This document shows, one piece after another, positions 1-8,416 of a stretch of DNA of 46,045 nucleotides (position 1 is the stretch's first letter; each line of letters opens with the position of its first letter). The notes below the pieces were generated by a model. It saw only the letters and a list, made by a program, of their open reading frames with translations, was not told the origin of the DNA and ran no database searches. Source of the DNA: Pirellula staleyi DSM 6068 (GTDB lineage Bacteria; Planctomycetota; Planctomycetia; Pirellulales; Pirellulaceae). Location: contig CAMBSL010000014.1 of the NCBI GenBank assembly GCA_945870455.1, positions 1-46,045 on the forward strand, written 5' to 3'. The translations under genes and the position numbers were made by a program.

Positions 1-1083
1 TACGCCAGTTTGGCGATTGTCGGCGACAAAATGTACACTTTGGGCGATGGAGCATCGACTCAAAAAGATGCAGACGAATACTTGACCTGCTTTGACCGAA
101 CCACAGGCAAACAACTTTGGGCCACAAAGACGGGCACTCCCTGGACGAACGGTCAACCGGACTGGCAGAGTTCTCGCAGCACGCCAACGGTGGATGACGG
201 TCGAGTTTATGTCGTAACACCCGACGGTTTACTTGTTTGCTGTCAAGCAACGGATGGAAAAGAAATTTGGAAGAAGCACCTCAAGAAGGACCTCAGTGGG
301 AAAAACGCGGATAGCTGGGGATACAGTGAATCGGTATTGATCGATGGAAACAAAGTCATCTGCACTCCAGGTGGGGCGAGCGCGACAGTCGTCGCGTTGG
401 ACAAGAAAACCGGAGAAACGCTTTGGACCTGCAAGAACCCTGACGACCGCGGTGCGGGGCACTCGTCGGTTGGTATCTCCAAGGTTGGCAATATGAAAGT
501 CTATGTTCAGTCGACCGGCAGCGGCCTGATGGGATTCTCTGAGACTGGAAGCTTGCTTTGGACTTATCCCATCGACAAGACCACCTCCGTCATTCCTACA
601 CCAATCATTCGCGATGATTTGATTTTCTATTCGGTAGGTTACAAACGCGGTGCTGCGTTAGTCAAACAAATTCCTTCCTCCAACGGCAGTGTAACCATTA
701 AAGAAGTCTATGGTTTAATTACCAAGCTGGCTAACAAACATGGTGGCGTGGTCTTGGTCGGAGACCATGTGTATGGCGATTCGGACGATGCGGGGCGTCC
801 CTACTGCGCTGATCTAATGACTGGCGAAGTTCGATGGGCCAGCAAGGGCTCCGGTTCGGGCTCAGCCGTGGTGGTCGCAGGTGGTGATCGACTCTACATT
901 CGTTACGCAAACGGCGTCATGGCGTTGGTTGAGGCAGATCCTAAGGAATACAAAGAAGTTGGCTCCTTTAAGATTCCAGAGAGCGGAAAACGTCCTAGTT
1001 GGTCGCACCCGGTCATTCTCGATGGCAAACTCTATCTCCGCGAGCAAGACAAAATCCTTTGCTATGACATCCGAGCCTCATAG
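1..1083 (+). CDS. PQQ-like beta-propeller repeat protein, 5'-truncated by the window edge
   Basis: The reading frame is open from the first base, so the N-terminus and any signal peptide lie outside the window; 360 residues are visible. The sequence carries at least five propeller-blade motifs of the type Asp-x-x-Thr-Gly-x-x-x-Trp, for example DRTTGKQLWATK, ATDGKEIWKK, DKKTGETLWTC and LMTGEVRWASK. These are hallmarks of the PQQ-like/YVTN superfamily, where they form an exported beta-propeller used as a binding scaffold; most planctomycete members are not proven dehydrogenases. No catalytic or heme-binding motif is visible. A TTG at 10 could be mistaken for a start, but the frame continues upstream and there is no ribosome site. 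It precedes two other exported propeller proteins on the same strand, separated by a 200-base gap with a palindromic repeat. Family assignment is confident, function unknown. Confidence 0.85.
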   Translation, partial: YASLAIVGDKMYTLGDGASTQKDADEYLTCFDRTTGKQLWATKTGTPWTNGQPDWQSSRSTPTVDDGRVYVVTPDGLLVCCQATDGKEIWKKHLKKDLSGKNADSWGYSESVLIDGNKVICTPGGASATVVALDKKTGETLWTCKNPDDRGAGHSSVGISKVGNMKVYVQSTGSGLMGFSETGSLLWTYPIDKTTSVIPTPIIRDDLIFYSVGYKRGAALVKQIPSSNGSVTIKEVYGLITKLANKHGGVVLVGDHVYGDSDDAGRPYCADLMTGEVRWASKGSGSGSAVVVAGGDRLYIRYANGVMALVEADPKEYKEVGSFKIPESGKRPSWSHPVILDGKLYLREQDKILCYDIRAS

Positions 1084-1160
1084 GCAAGTTTGAGCGGCTG
1101 ACAGGTAACAACTAGTTGAACGGTCTTGACGCGGACGGGAAGCGGAGCTTCCAGAGTGTG

Positions 1161-1234
1161 CGTTACCAAGCAGAGCTTGGTAACGAGAACATGAGTTGGG
1201 TAATGAGTGCGGGTCAGAGTTGGGTAACGAGCGC
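1161..1234. repeat. Palindrome followed by short degenerate direct repeats (REP-like)
   Basis: A perfect 10-bp inverted repeat CGTTACCAAG / CTTGGTAACG (1161-1170 and 1176-1185) has a 5-base loop. It is followed by three related units: GAGCTTGGTAACGAGAAC (1173-1190, sharing the right arm), GAGTTGGGTAATGAGTGC (1193-1210) and GAGTTGGGTAACGAGCGC (1217-1234). There is no T-run after the stem, so an intrinsic terminator is unlikely. It resembles dispersed extragenic palindromes found in many bacteria; genome-wide copy number cannot be judged here. Confidence 0.75.
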
Positions 1235-1285
1235 ATCTAGAGCGAACTATCCGCACGTCTCCACTGTATGACGAGAAGGATTATC

Positions 1286-2677
1286 ATGCGAAGAGTCTTG
1301 CAGATCATTGGGTTGTTGCTCACGCTAACGGTTGTGGAGGCTGTTGCGCAGCAACCTCTTTTCGCTGAAGAGCCGATCGAACTTGGTTCGCGTCGCGAGT
1401 TGTTTGTCGATCCATTCCTAATTGCACGCTTGGATAACGTTTCGCTCAAGCTTCATGAGCCCAAGCTTGCTCCACCCATGAGCGAGCCTGCCGATAATCT
1501 TGAGTACGGCACGGTTATCAAGGATGGCGACATTTATCGGCTTTATACACGCGAAGCCCGCGGTTCTAAGTTCGACGGCGATAAGTCGGAGGTGACTCGT
1601 TACTGCGAAAGCCGAGATGGCATCCATTGGACGAAGCCAACGCTTGGACTGGTTGAACTCGATGGGAGCAAAGACAACAATGTGATCCTTCACGAAGCTC
1701 CGTTCTGCCATAACTTTTCGCCTATGCTGGATGCGAGGCCCGGCGTTCCGGCGAGCGAGCGATTCAAGGCGTTGGCTGGCACAGTCAAGTCGATGCTCTA
1801 TGCATTTGTTTCGGCGGACGGGATTCACTGGCGGAAACTCAGCGATAGACCTGTGATCCAATACACGAGTGAATATGCATTTGATTCACAGAACGTTTCC
1901 TTCTGGTCGGAAAGCGAGCAGTGCTATGTTTGTTATTTCCGGCATTTTCTCGACAAGAAACTTTGGTCGGTCTGTCGCACAACCTCGAACGATTTCATGA
2001 CGTGGACCGAACCGACCCCGATGAAACCTAATTTCGAGGGAGAGCATATCTATACGACGTTGACTCATCCTTATTTTCGTGCACCACATATTTACATTGC
2101 AACTCCGACTCGATTTCATCCAGGGCGAGGTGAGAGCACGGACATTCTTTTTATGACGGCTCGCCAGAGTAGCCCATACGATCGAACATTCCGAGAGGCA
2201 TTCATTCGGCCTGGGCTCGATCCGGAACGGTGGGGCAATCGATCGAACTATGCCGCCCTGAATGTAGTGCCAACGAGTCCAACGGAGATGTCGATTTACA
2301 CAACTCCCTTTCGACGTTTTACCCTTAGAACGGATGGTTTTGCGTCGGTTCATGCGGGTGCCGATCCTGGTACGTTTGAAACCAAGTTGTTTCGTTTTGT
2401 GGGCGATGAACTGTCCATCAATTATGCGACCAGTGCAGCAGGAAGTCTTCGTATTGAAATCCAAGATGACCAAGGGAAACCGATTGATGGTTTTTCCGAG
2501 AAGGAATCGATTTACATCATTGGCGACGAAATCGACCGGGTTGTTCGCTGGAAAGCCGGCAGCAATGTTCGTGTCTTGGAAGGTCGCCCGATCAAATTGA
2601 GACTATCCATGATCGAATCCGATCTGTTTTCAATCTGTTTTCGAGGATCATTTCAAACGAAGGACTCTCCACCTTGA
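1286..2677 (+). CDS. Exported glycosidase-like five-bladed propeller protein (GH32/43-like)
   Basis: A 463-residue protein. I place the start at ATG 1286 because AAGGA lies five bases upstream; an upstream in-frame ATG at 1268 has no ribosome site. A signal peptide is clear (MRRVLQIIGLLLTL..., probable cleavage after the Ala-rich stretch near FAEE). The mature part begins with ELGSRRELFVD, a pattern I associate with planctomycete proteins distantly related to the N-terminal propeller of glycoside hydrolase families 32/43. Repeated SRDGIHW / SADGIHW segments look like propeller-blade loops. Catalytic acids cannot be assigned by eye, so activity is unproven. It is followed directly by a sialidase-like gene whose start overlaps its stop codon, suggesting coupled translation and a shared role in handling extracellular or periplasmic glycans. 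Specific substrate unknown. Confidence 0.8.
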   Translation: MRRVLQIIGLLLTLTVVEAVAQQPLFAEEPIELGSRRELFVDPFLIARLDNVSLKLHEPKLAPPMSEPADNLEYGTVIKDGDIYRLYTREARGSKFDGDKSEVTRYCESRDGIHWTKPTLGLVELDGSKDNNVILHEAPFCHNFSPMLDARPGVPASERFKALAGTVKSMLYAFVSADGIHWRKLSDRPVIQYTSEYAFDSQNVSFWSESEQCYVCYFRHFLDKKLWSVCRTTSNDFMTWTEPTPMKPNFEGEHIYTTLTHPYFRAPHIYIATPTRFHPGRGESTDILFMTARQSSPYDRTFREAFIRPGLDPERWGNRSNYAALNVVPTSPTEMSIYTTPFRRFTLRTDGFASVHAGADPGTFETKLFRFVGDELSINYATSAAGSLRIEIQDDQGKPIDGFSEKESIYIIGDEIDRVVRWKAGSNVRVLEGRPIKLRLSMIESDLFSICFRGSFQTKDSPP

Positions 2678-3906
2678 CTATCCTTCTCCGTCATCTGCGT
2701 TATCGAATGATCACGACACTAACTTCAATGTTCATCACATTGATCTCCATTGCGATTTGCCGCTTGACCTCCGCAGAGGAAACCGAGGAGCCGAAACCAA
2801 TCTATTCCGACGAATTGATCTTTCCGCTTCATCCGCAACACAATCATGCACCTGGGATAGCTGAACTTGCTAACGGCGATCTCCTCGTTTCTTGGTATCG
2901 AGGATCGGGTGAACGCTCGGCCGATGATGTTGCCGTTTGGGGTGCTCGACAAAAGGCGGGTAGCAAGACATGGAGCGAAGCATTCTTGATGGCGGATACG
3001 CCAGGCTTCCCCGACTGCAATACTTGCCTCATGACCGATGCCAAGGGGCGATTATGGTTGTTCTGGCCGGTCATCATCGCCAACTCGTGGGAGTCATGCA
3101 TCACACGATTTCGCGTTTCCGAAAACCCTATTGGGATGGGTTGCCCAAAATGGAACCGCGATAGCATGATTCTTCTCAAGCCGGATAATTTCCAAGAGGA
3201 AGCACTGAAGCAACTTGAGGACCAAGTCAAGGGGCTCGGAGGTGAGCTAACCGAACGAAGAGCCAAGACCGTCGAGGCCGTAAAGGCGAGGTTGGGCGAC
3301 AAGCTATTGCAGCGACTTGGATGGCAACCTCGCTGCAAACCGACGGTACTACCTAGTGGACGTATCTTGTTACCGCTTTATACCGATACTTATTCGCTTT
3401 CGATCATGGCGATCAGCGACGATGAAGGAGAAAATTGGGTTTCAAGTAAGCCGCTCTTTGGATTCGGTGCCATTCAACCCACCGTGCTTCGGCGCGACGA
3501 TGGAACGCTGGTCGCATACATGCGTGAGAATGGTTACACAGGTTTTGTTAGGCAGTGCGAATCGAAGGACGAAGGCCTAACTTGGGGAACGGTTGGTGTT
3601 AGCAGCATCCCAAATCCCGGCTCTGGTTTGGATGGCGTTCGTTTGGCGAACGGGCATTGGATTCTCATCTGCAATGACACCAAGAACGGACGCAATCGCC
3701 TAACTTTGTTGCTTTCAGACGACCAGGGACTTTCCTGGAAAACGTCCCGCTCCATCGAAGATCATGCGGAAGGTTCATATCACTATCCAGCGATCATGCA
3801 AAGCGAAGATGGCATGATCCACGTCGTCTACAGCTATTTCGTCAAGGAAGGCAAGAGCATGAAGCACGCGAGCTTCAACGAAACTTGGATTGGCACTTCC
3901 CGCTAG
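2674..3906 (+). CDS. Exported sialidase/neuraminidase-like protein (BNR repeats)
   Basis: A 410-residue protein with an N-terminal hydrophobic export signal ending near ICRLTSAEE. Three Asp-box (BNR) motifs Ser-x-Asp-x-Gly-x-x-Trp are visible: SDDEGENW, SKDEGLTW and SDDQGLSW. These mark the six-bladed sialidase fold. The early segment NHAPGIAELANGDLLVSWYRG matches the arginine-bearing first blade of BNR_2-type sialidase-like proteins, and RCKPTVLPSGRILLPLY a later blade. Such proteins hydrolyse or bind sugar-acid glycans, but many planctomycete members have no proven sialidase activity. The chosen start is TTG 2674, overlapping the previous stop (TTGA) and nine bases after AAGGA; ATG 2707 and ATG 2728 are alternatives that still keep the signal sequence. 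A strong terminator follows at 3920-3956, so this gene ends the operon. Confidence 0.85.
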   Translation: MTILLRHLRYRMITTLTSMFITLISIAICRLTSAEETEEPKPIYSDELIFPLHPQHNHAPGIAELANGDLLVSWYRGSGERSADDVAVWGARQKAGSKTWSEAFLMADTPGFPDCNTCLMTDAKGRLWLFWPVIIANSWESCITRFRVSENPIGMGCPKWNRDSMILLKPDNFQEEALKQLEDQVKGLGGELTERRAKTVEAVKARLGDKLLQRLGWQPRCKPTVLPSGRILLPLYTDTYSLSIMAISDDEGENWVSSKPLFGFGAIQPTVLRRDDGTLVAYMRENGYTGFVRQCESKDEGLTWGTVGVSSIPNPGSGLDGVRLANGHWILICNDTKNGRNRLTLLLSDDQGLSWKTSRSIEDHAEGSYHYPAIMQSEDGMIHVVYSYFVKEGKSMKHASFNETWIGTSR

Positions 3907-3919
3907 TTCGACACAACGT

Positions 3920-3956
3920 AGCACAGGCTGCTAGCGCTGCTGGCCTGTGCTTTTTT
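3920..3956 (+). terminator. Rho-independent terminator after the sialidase-like gene
   Basis: A perfect 9-bp stem AGCACAGGC / GCCTGTGCT (3920-3928 and 3943-3951) encloses a 14-base GC-rich loop and runs directly into six T residues (3951-3956). It lies 14 bases after the stop codon of the upstream + strand gene. Confidence 0.85.
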
Positions 3957-4020
3957 AGACTGTTACAGGGTAGGATCGCTAGAAACGTATCCCACGAGTC
4001 TTATCGTTGGGACGCTCGCT

Positions 4021-5025
4021 TTATCGGTTCATCACGTTGGGCGTTCCGTTCGCCGTGTTCTGTATCGCAGGAGGTAGCCCCATGCCTGGGGACATCGTCG
4101 GTATAGAGCTAGCAACGGCTCCTCCCGGTCCCTGATTGGAAAAATCGTAACCTGTCGTTCTTGCAACACTGCCTGGTCGGTAAGGGACAGCACCGTTGTA
4201 TTGCTGTGTAGCAACGGATGGCATGTTTGGCTGAAAGCCATTTGGCAAGGCGTTTGGCATGCTCGATTGGCTAGGAACAGGCAGCGGTTGTGGCATTTGG
4301 TTCACTGCTCCAGCATTATACGCGGCTGGCATGGTTTGAAGCGGGTTGTTCGCGAAGGCAGGTGCACCCATTCCAGCTTGCGGTGAACCTGCGCCAGGCG
4401 GAAGTCCGCCGCCGTACGCTAGCGGAAGCGATGGGGGGTTTGCGGCAACAACATTGGTTGGCGGTGCATAACCGGTTGGTCCGGAGGGCTTAAATCCGGC
4501 AGGAGCGTTGGGAGCATAGCCATTCGCCGGAGCGCCGTATCCGCTGTTTGCCACGTTGCTGTTTGGAGTACCGTAGCCGCCTTGTGCTGGTGTGCCATTG
4601 GGTCGTGGCTGATTGCCCACCATACCGTATGGGCCGTTTGTGTAGCCGTTGGAGGAGGCGGCTGAACCTGCACCGCCCATGTTTGCGATCGGGTTGTTGG
4701 GTGGCATGTTGAATGTTGGGCCGGATGAGTTGGCAGCACCGTTGGGCGAACCGTACGGCGAACCGCTTCGACCCGCGTTGGCAGCGTTATTGGCCAGGGG
4801 CGACGGTGTGTTTCGTTGGGCCGGGCTGACAGGCCCAGTTGGACTTCCTGAAGGCATCGCCAGGCTTGGGCTGCTACCCGCAAGGGTGGCCTCACTTGGT
4901 TTCTTGGACCAAGAAAACATGTCAGAGCCTGGCATTTTCCACCCGCTCTTGCATCCAGTTTGTGTTCCGGCAACAACAACTACGACCACTGCGAGTCGTG
5001 TCCAGTTAGCGAGTCTTATTCGCAT
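4021..5025 (-). CDS. Low-complexity Pro/Gly/Asn/Ala-rich lipoprotein
   Basis: A 334-residue protein starting at ATG 5025, preceded by AGGGA at a suitable distance; an upstream in-frame start at 5082 would put 19 polar residues before the signal and is less likely. The N-terminus is a hydrophobic stretch (LAVVVVVVAG) followed by a Gly-Cys lipobox (TQTGC), predicting lipid attachment to the Cys about 25 residues in. The rest is almost entirely disordered: repeats of Pro, Gly, Asn, Ala and Ser with Tyr-Gly and Asn-Gly-Tyr patterns, and no recognisable domain. Such proteins are frequent in planctomycetes and may act as flexible envelope tethers, but that is inference. It stands alone, tail to tail with the preceding + strand operon. 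I do not recognise a named family. Confidence 0.75.
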   Translation of the reverse strand: MRIRLANWTRLAVVVVVVAGTQTGCKSGWKMPGSDMFSWSKKPSEATLAGSSPSLAMPSGSPTGPVSPAQRNTPSPLANNAANAGRSGSPYGSPNGAANSSGPTFNMPPNNPIANMGGAGSAASSNGYTNGPYGMVGNQPRPNGTPAQGGYGTPNSNVANSGYGAPANGYAPNAPAGFKPSGPTGYAPPTNVVAANPPSLPLAYGGGLPPGAGSPQAGMGAPAFANNPLQTMPAAYNAGAVNQMPQPLPVPSQSSMPNALPNGFQPNMPSVATQQYNGAVPYRPGSVARTTGYDFSNQGPGGAVASSIPTMSPGMGLPPAIQNTANGTPNVMNR

Positions 5026-5464
5026 GGCTATCAATTCCCTTTGGTAGCTTGTAACACCTTTGCCAAATTGCAAGGATGCCATTGATTTGTTTTAGGTAGG
5101 TTCGCTGAAGGAGAACCGAGCTCTTGTCTAGGACGCCTCTGTATCTTATTTCGGCAAGGGGGCATCAATACAACAGGCATAATCGGAGAAATTCCCCTAA
5201 TTTCAAAGGAAAATTCTTCGCGACCTGCCAAGTTGATCGCCACCCGCCCTGTTTTATTTAGCGGATGGGAGCAGTTGAAGTCAATGGAGCAAGAGCGGCA
5301 GCCTGTGCTACGTGGTAGTTTTTGGTCTGCCGATCGCCTAAAGCGAATCCGCGACATCAATTTCCACAGAATTTTTTGCCTCCTATCTTTTTGCCTCCCA
5401 TCTTTTTGCAGCGAGCGGCAGGGACGGGCGGCAGGTTCCGTTACGCCAAGAAACCCATGTCCAC
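5026..5464. other. 439-base intergenic region with no convincing gene
   Basis: This lies between the start of the lipoprotein gene (5025, minus) and the end of the small membrane-protein gene (5465). It holds a T-rich 15-bp tandem repeat (5373-5409) and presumably the lipoprotein promoter, for which I see no clear consensus boxes. A minus-strand open frame at 5031-5360 lacks protein-like composition and is not called. Confidence 0.6.
5373..5409. repeat. 15-bp tandem repeat, two copies plus a partial third
   Basis: The unit TTTTTGCCTCCTATC (5373-5387) is followed by TTTTTGCCTCCCATC (5388-5402) with one mismatch, and by TTTTTGC (5403-5409). On the minus strand each unit contains a GGAGG-like purine run, but no plausible gene follows it. 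Confidence 0.85.
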
Positions 5465-5668
5465 CTACTTCGCAACTCTCGCGGCAGTTGAAATTCGAAT
5501 CAGTAGAACACCCGCTCTCAAGATTCCTAACGCAGTCAGCATAACGACAGCAGATTCAACGATGCGTGGACTTTGTATATCGGAAATAAAGACAAGTCCG
5601 GTGCGAACAAGATAGAGTGCCACTAGGATCAGTCCCCAACCTGCCAATTCTCGCAACCAAAAAAACAT
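5465..5668 (-). CDS. Small membrane protein, function unknown
   Basis: A 67-residue protein with two predicted membrane spans: residues about 8-27 (GWGLILVALYLVRTGLVFI) and about 37-58 (ESAVVMLTALGILRAGVLLI). The start ATG at 5668 is preceded by the purine run AAGAGAG. It begins 30 bases after the stop of the GH10-fold gene and is probably cotranscribed with it. The composition is clearly that of a membrane protein and not of a chance frame. I do not recognise a family; a structural or accessory role in the inner membrane is only inference. Confidence 0.65.
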   Translation of the reverse strand: MFFWLRELAGWGLILVALYLVRTGLVFISDIQSPRIVESAVVMLTALGILRAGVLLIRISTAARVAK

Positions 5669-5698
5669 CGTTACTCTCTTAAGAAATTTAGGGTCTAA

Positions 5699-7291
5699 CT
5701 AGTGAATATGCAATTGCCGTAGCCTCGCAAGTCCATCGAGCAGTGATCGATGCTTTCCGCTTGGCGCGATCAAACCCGCATTTGGATAGGTGTGTTCGTC
5801 TCGATCCGAATATTGGTTCCAAATGATTCCATGTACATTGCTTTTGGCCAACAACATCTGCACTACTTCCAAACCATTGACCGGCATTCTATCGCGACGA
5901 ACCTGCGAAAAGGCTTTCTCTTGCTCTGTGACGTTTGGACCGACAGTTATGGAATCGGACACTTCGATGGAGCCGCTGTCGGACATCTGCGACTGGTCCC
6001 AGTTGGCACAAACCGGATAAGCCCAATTGGATACGATGCCAGACTTTGCGATCGAGTTTGGATCGGCTTGCAGATTGCACGGTCCGGAGATCTGGGCGAG
6101 CAAAGGTAGCCCCAAGATATTCCAGTGGTCGATCAAATCGGATACGTCGACCAAATCGCGAGGCATCGAGCCACCAGGCCAATAATTCAAGTTCAGCTCT
6201 AGCCCCAATCCAGACAAACCAAGATCCGCTCGAATCAACGCATCTGCAAAATGCAGTGGGCTGATTCCATCTGCTTTTTGCCCCAAGTACTCCGCCCAAG
6301 GTGAATCAATGGTTAGGACAACCGGTGTTTTCGGATCGCAACGTCGCACGGCCTGAATCACGCCAACTGCCAAGTGCAAGACTTGTTCGTCGCTGATGCC
6401 AAGCGTGTTGGGTGCGTTTAGTCCAGCAGCCGCAGACCAAAGATGGACTTGTCCGCGATAGCGCTCAACCACTTGCACCGCATGCTTGCAGACTGCATCG
6501 TACAACGAATCAAAGTCATCAAACAAATAAAGCCATTTCGGAATTGCGTGAGCTTGTAGATTGACAAGCGGACCTGCAAAGATGCGCATTGAATTCTTGC
6601 GAGCCCAATCCAATTGTTTGTCGATAATAGCGAATGTTGCGCTTTTGGATTCGGATTCGATCTGCCCCAACTCCATCGAAATATGGATGGTGTTGATCGC
6701 TGGCACAATTGCTTCAATATCGTTTTGCCAATTTTTATTTGGTATGAGCTTAACACCTAGCAGCGTACTAAGTTGCTTTTCGGCCTGATGGCGAGCTTGC
6801 AACGACTGCGAAATGAAAGCTCTCGACAACGGTTTTGATGCACCGATTGCAAAATCGATCGACGACTGCGCGAATGCAACGCACCGCTCTGGTTCATCGG
6901 TGGTCAACACCGATTGGACGAACGCAGAAACGGCTCTATCCATCTGAGAAGTGTAAGCTTCCGGAAGTTTGAGGCCAAGTCGAAGCCAATCGACCCCTCG
7001 ACCACGAATGCGGTGTATGGTTCCTCTCGCAAGCTCGACATGTAGCCAATACGGAGCGTTTTGGCAACGCAGCGAAGCCGTCGAAAGCATAATCGGTCCA
7101 TACTCATCCGTTGGCCAAACGATCGAGAGCTTTCCTGATTCGTCCACACTGCGATCGATGACTAAACAATCGTTTTCGAACCAATTCCGGCTTGCCCACG
7201 GAATACCCTCAATCCCCGAAACGAAGGCTGTGCTCCAGATCTGAGAGTCGTAGCTTTGAGCATTTGGAACGCGGAATCGCAACTGACCCAT
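5699..7291 (-). CDS. GH10-fold (xylanase-like) protein lacking both catalytic glutamates
   Basis: A 530-residue protein without a signal peptide, so probably cytoplasmic. The C-terminal two thirds follow the order of the GH10 endo-1,4-beta-xylanase barrel: FAGPLVNLQAHAIPKWL near residue 240 (GH10 GHTLVWH...P.W strand), HLWSAAAG near 290 (position of WDVVNE), a strand PVVLTID, LGLPLLAQISGP near 398 (position of ALGLP..ITELD), and VHGIIWNQYSDRD...GLI near 495 (GH10 end motif VxGxxxWxxxD...GL). At the acid/base site the Asn-Glu pair is replaced by Ala-Gly, and at the nucleophile the Glu is replaced by a non-acidic residue. The fold assignment is by eye; the protein is likely a pseudoenzyme or has a relocated active site. 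The N-terminal 170 residues look like a beta domain of unknown type. A small membrane protein gene follows. Confidence 0.65.
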   Translation of the reverse strand: MGQLRFRVPNAQSYDSQIWSTAFVSGIEGIPWASRNWFENDCLVIDRSVDESGKLSIVWPTDEYGPIMLSTASLRCQNAPYWLHVELARGTIHRIRGRGVDWLRLGLKLPEAYTSQMDRAVSAFVQSVLTTDEPERCVAFAQSSIDFAIGASKPLSRAFISQSLQARHQAEKQLSTLLGVKLIPNKNWQNDIEAIVPAINTIHISMELGQIESESKSATFAIIDKQLDWARKNSMRIFAGPLVNLQAHAIPKWLYLFDDFDSLYDAVCKHAVQVVERYRGQVHLWSAAAGLNAPNTLGISDEQVLHLAVGVIQAVRRCDPKTPVVLTIDSPWAEYLGQKADGISPLHFADALIRADLGLSGLGLELNLNYWPGGSMPRDLVDVSDLIDHWNILGLPLLAQISGPCNLQADPNSIAKSGIVSNWAYPVCANWDQSQMSDSGSIEVSDSITVGPNVTEQEKAFSQVRRDRMPVNGLEVVQMLLAKSNVHGIIWNQYSDRDEHTYPNAGLIAPSGKHRSLLDGLARLRQLHIH

Positions 7292-7583
7292 GCATGTCTC
7301 GACAGGGATACGACTTATGGAACTGTTAAGTGAGCTTCTGAGAAGTTCGGCAGTGTAGTCGATCTACAGGAGATCAGCAATTTGCTAAAGTGGGTTTGCG
7401 GTTGTTTCTAACGATTTGGATTGTCTTGCGGCACTTTCAATGCCAAAAATACGCCCCTTGCGCACTTTCTGCACATCGCAGTCTGATCCACCCGTCACCC
7501 TTGACTGGGCAACTCAGTTACGATGAGTGAGTGGCGCTGCAACTGGCCAATTGCGCACTCCATCTAAGTTTCTTGCAACCATC

Positions 7584-8327
7584 CTAACGCGTTGCAATGC
7601 AGCTTTGAAGCGGTTTCAGGATATGGTCAACAATGTAGTTGTCCATCAGCTCTCGCAACATGCGTTCAAGCCGCATCAATTCGGTTTTGAAGTCCTCGTC
7701 TGGTCCAAGCGAATCGAATCGGCGAACAGTCACGTATACGCTCAGCAACTCATCGCCGAATTCTCCTGCTTTTGCTTGAAATACCGTGGTTCGCGTTTCG
7801 AAATTGATTCGTGCGTGCGTCCGAAAGGTATCGTCTAGGGACAACTGAATCACTGGCTCGTAGCTCATCAAATGCGAGCCCGGTCGATGCGACATTGCAT
7901 CAAAACCGGTAGGCATCCCGAGCGCATCGGCCAAAATCTGATTGTGATTTCCGCGACACGAATAGTCGAATCCGTACATAAGTCCGATCGACTCGCAATC
8001 CAATTTGCTGATTGACATTGCGTACGGCACCACATCGAGTACTTCGCAATGCTGGTCCATCGCTTCTTCCAGCGAGTTGGGATTTACGATACCGCTACAC
8101 ATCCGCTTGGGTTCAGCCGCTACCCAGCGGTATGCTCCGCGTTCCTTGTCTTCTTCCAGTACGAATTCCCCTTTTTCACGTTGATAGAAGTGTCGAAGCT
8201 TGGGGAAGCGGCGTTGCATTTGTTCGAAAAAATGCAGAACGGTTTCGCGTTGGCTGGGCAGGTCCATCTCCGTGTGCAAATGCATGTTGATATAGAAATC
8301 GTCGCTCAGGGAACTGTATGGGTTCAT
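7584..8327 (-). CDS. Conserved-looking hypothetical protein
   Basis: A 247-residue soluble protein starting MNPYSSLSDDFYINMHL. ATG 8327 is chosen because GAGGAAA lies about ten bases upstream; the frame continues to 8393 without a ribosome site. No signal peptide or membrane span is visible. The N-terminal half is rich in charged and aromatic residues (RRFPKLRHFYQREKGEF), the middle holds DCESIGLMYGFDYSCRG, and the C-terminus is helical (LMRLERMLRELMDNY). The balanced composition and clear start indicate a real gene. I do not recognise the family and see no catalytic motif. It lies 23 bases before the end of nothing it overlaps; the downstream neighbour on its 5' side is an MBL-fold hydrolase gene 89 bases upstream, possibly in the same transcript. 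Confidence 0.7.
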   Translation of the reverse strand: MNPYSSLSDDFYINMHLHTEMDLPSQRETVLHFFEQMQRRFPKLRHFYQREKGEFVLEEDKERGAYRWVAAEPKRMCSGIVNPNSLEEAMDQHCEVLDVVPYAMSISKLDCESIGLMYGFDYSCRGNHNQILADALGMPTGFDAMSHRPGSHLMSYEPVIQLSLDDTFRTHARINFETRTTVFQAKAGEFGDELLSVYVTVRRFDSLGPDEDFKTELMRLERMLRELMDNYIVDHILKPLQSCIATR

Positions 8328-8416
8328 CGTGCTGTGTTTCCTCGCAACTTGCTGATGTGATGGCCTCAAAAAAATACTTCCTGACGGCCACAAGTATAGA
8401 GCGATACGCCATCAAT

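Noticed and set aside
1886..2473. 195-codon minus-strand frame inside the glycosidase-like gene
   Set aside because: The plus-strand frame has signal peptide, ribosome site and family motifs, and the antisense frame has none.
5031..5360. Minus-strand open frame of 109 codons upstream of the lipoprotein gene
   Set aside because: Composition is basic and Cys/Pro-scattered with no domain, it lies in a promoter region, and the purine-rich repeats before it are too far from its start.
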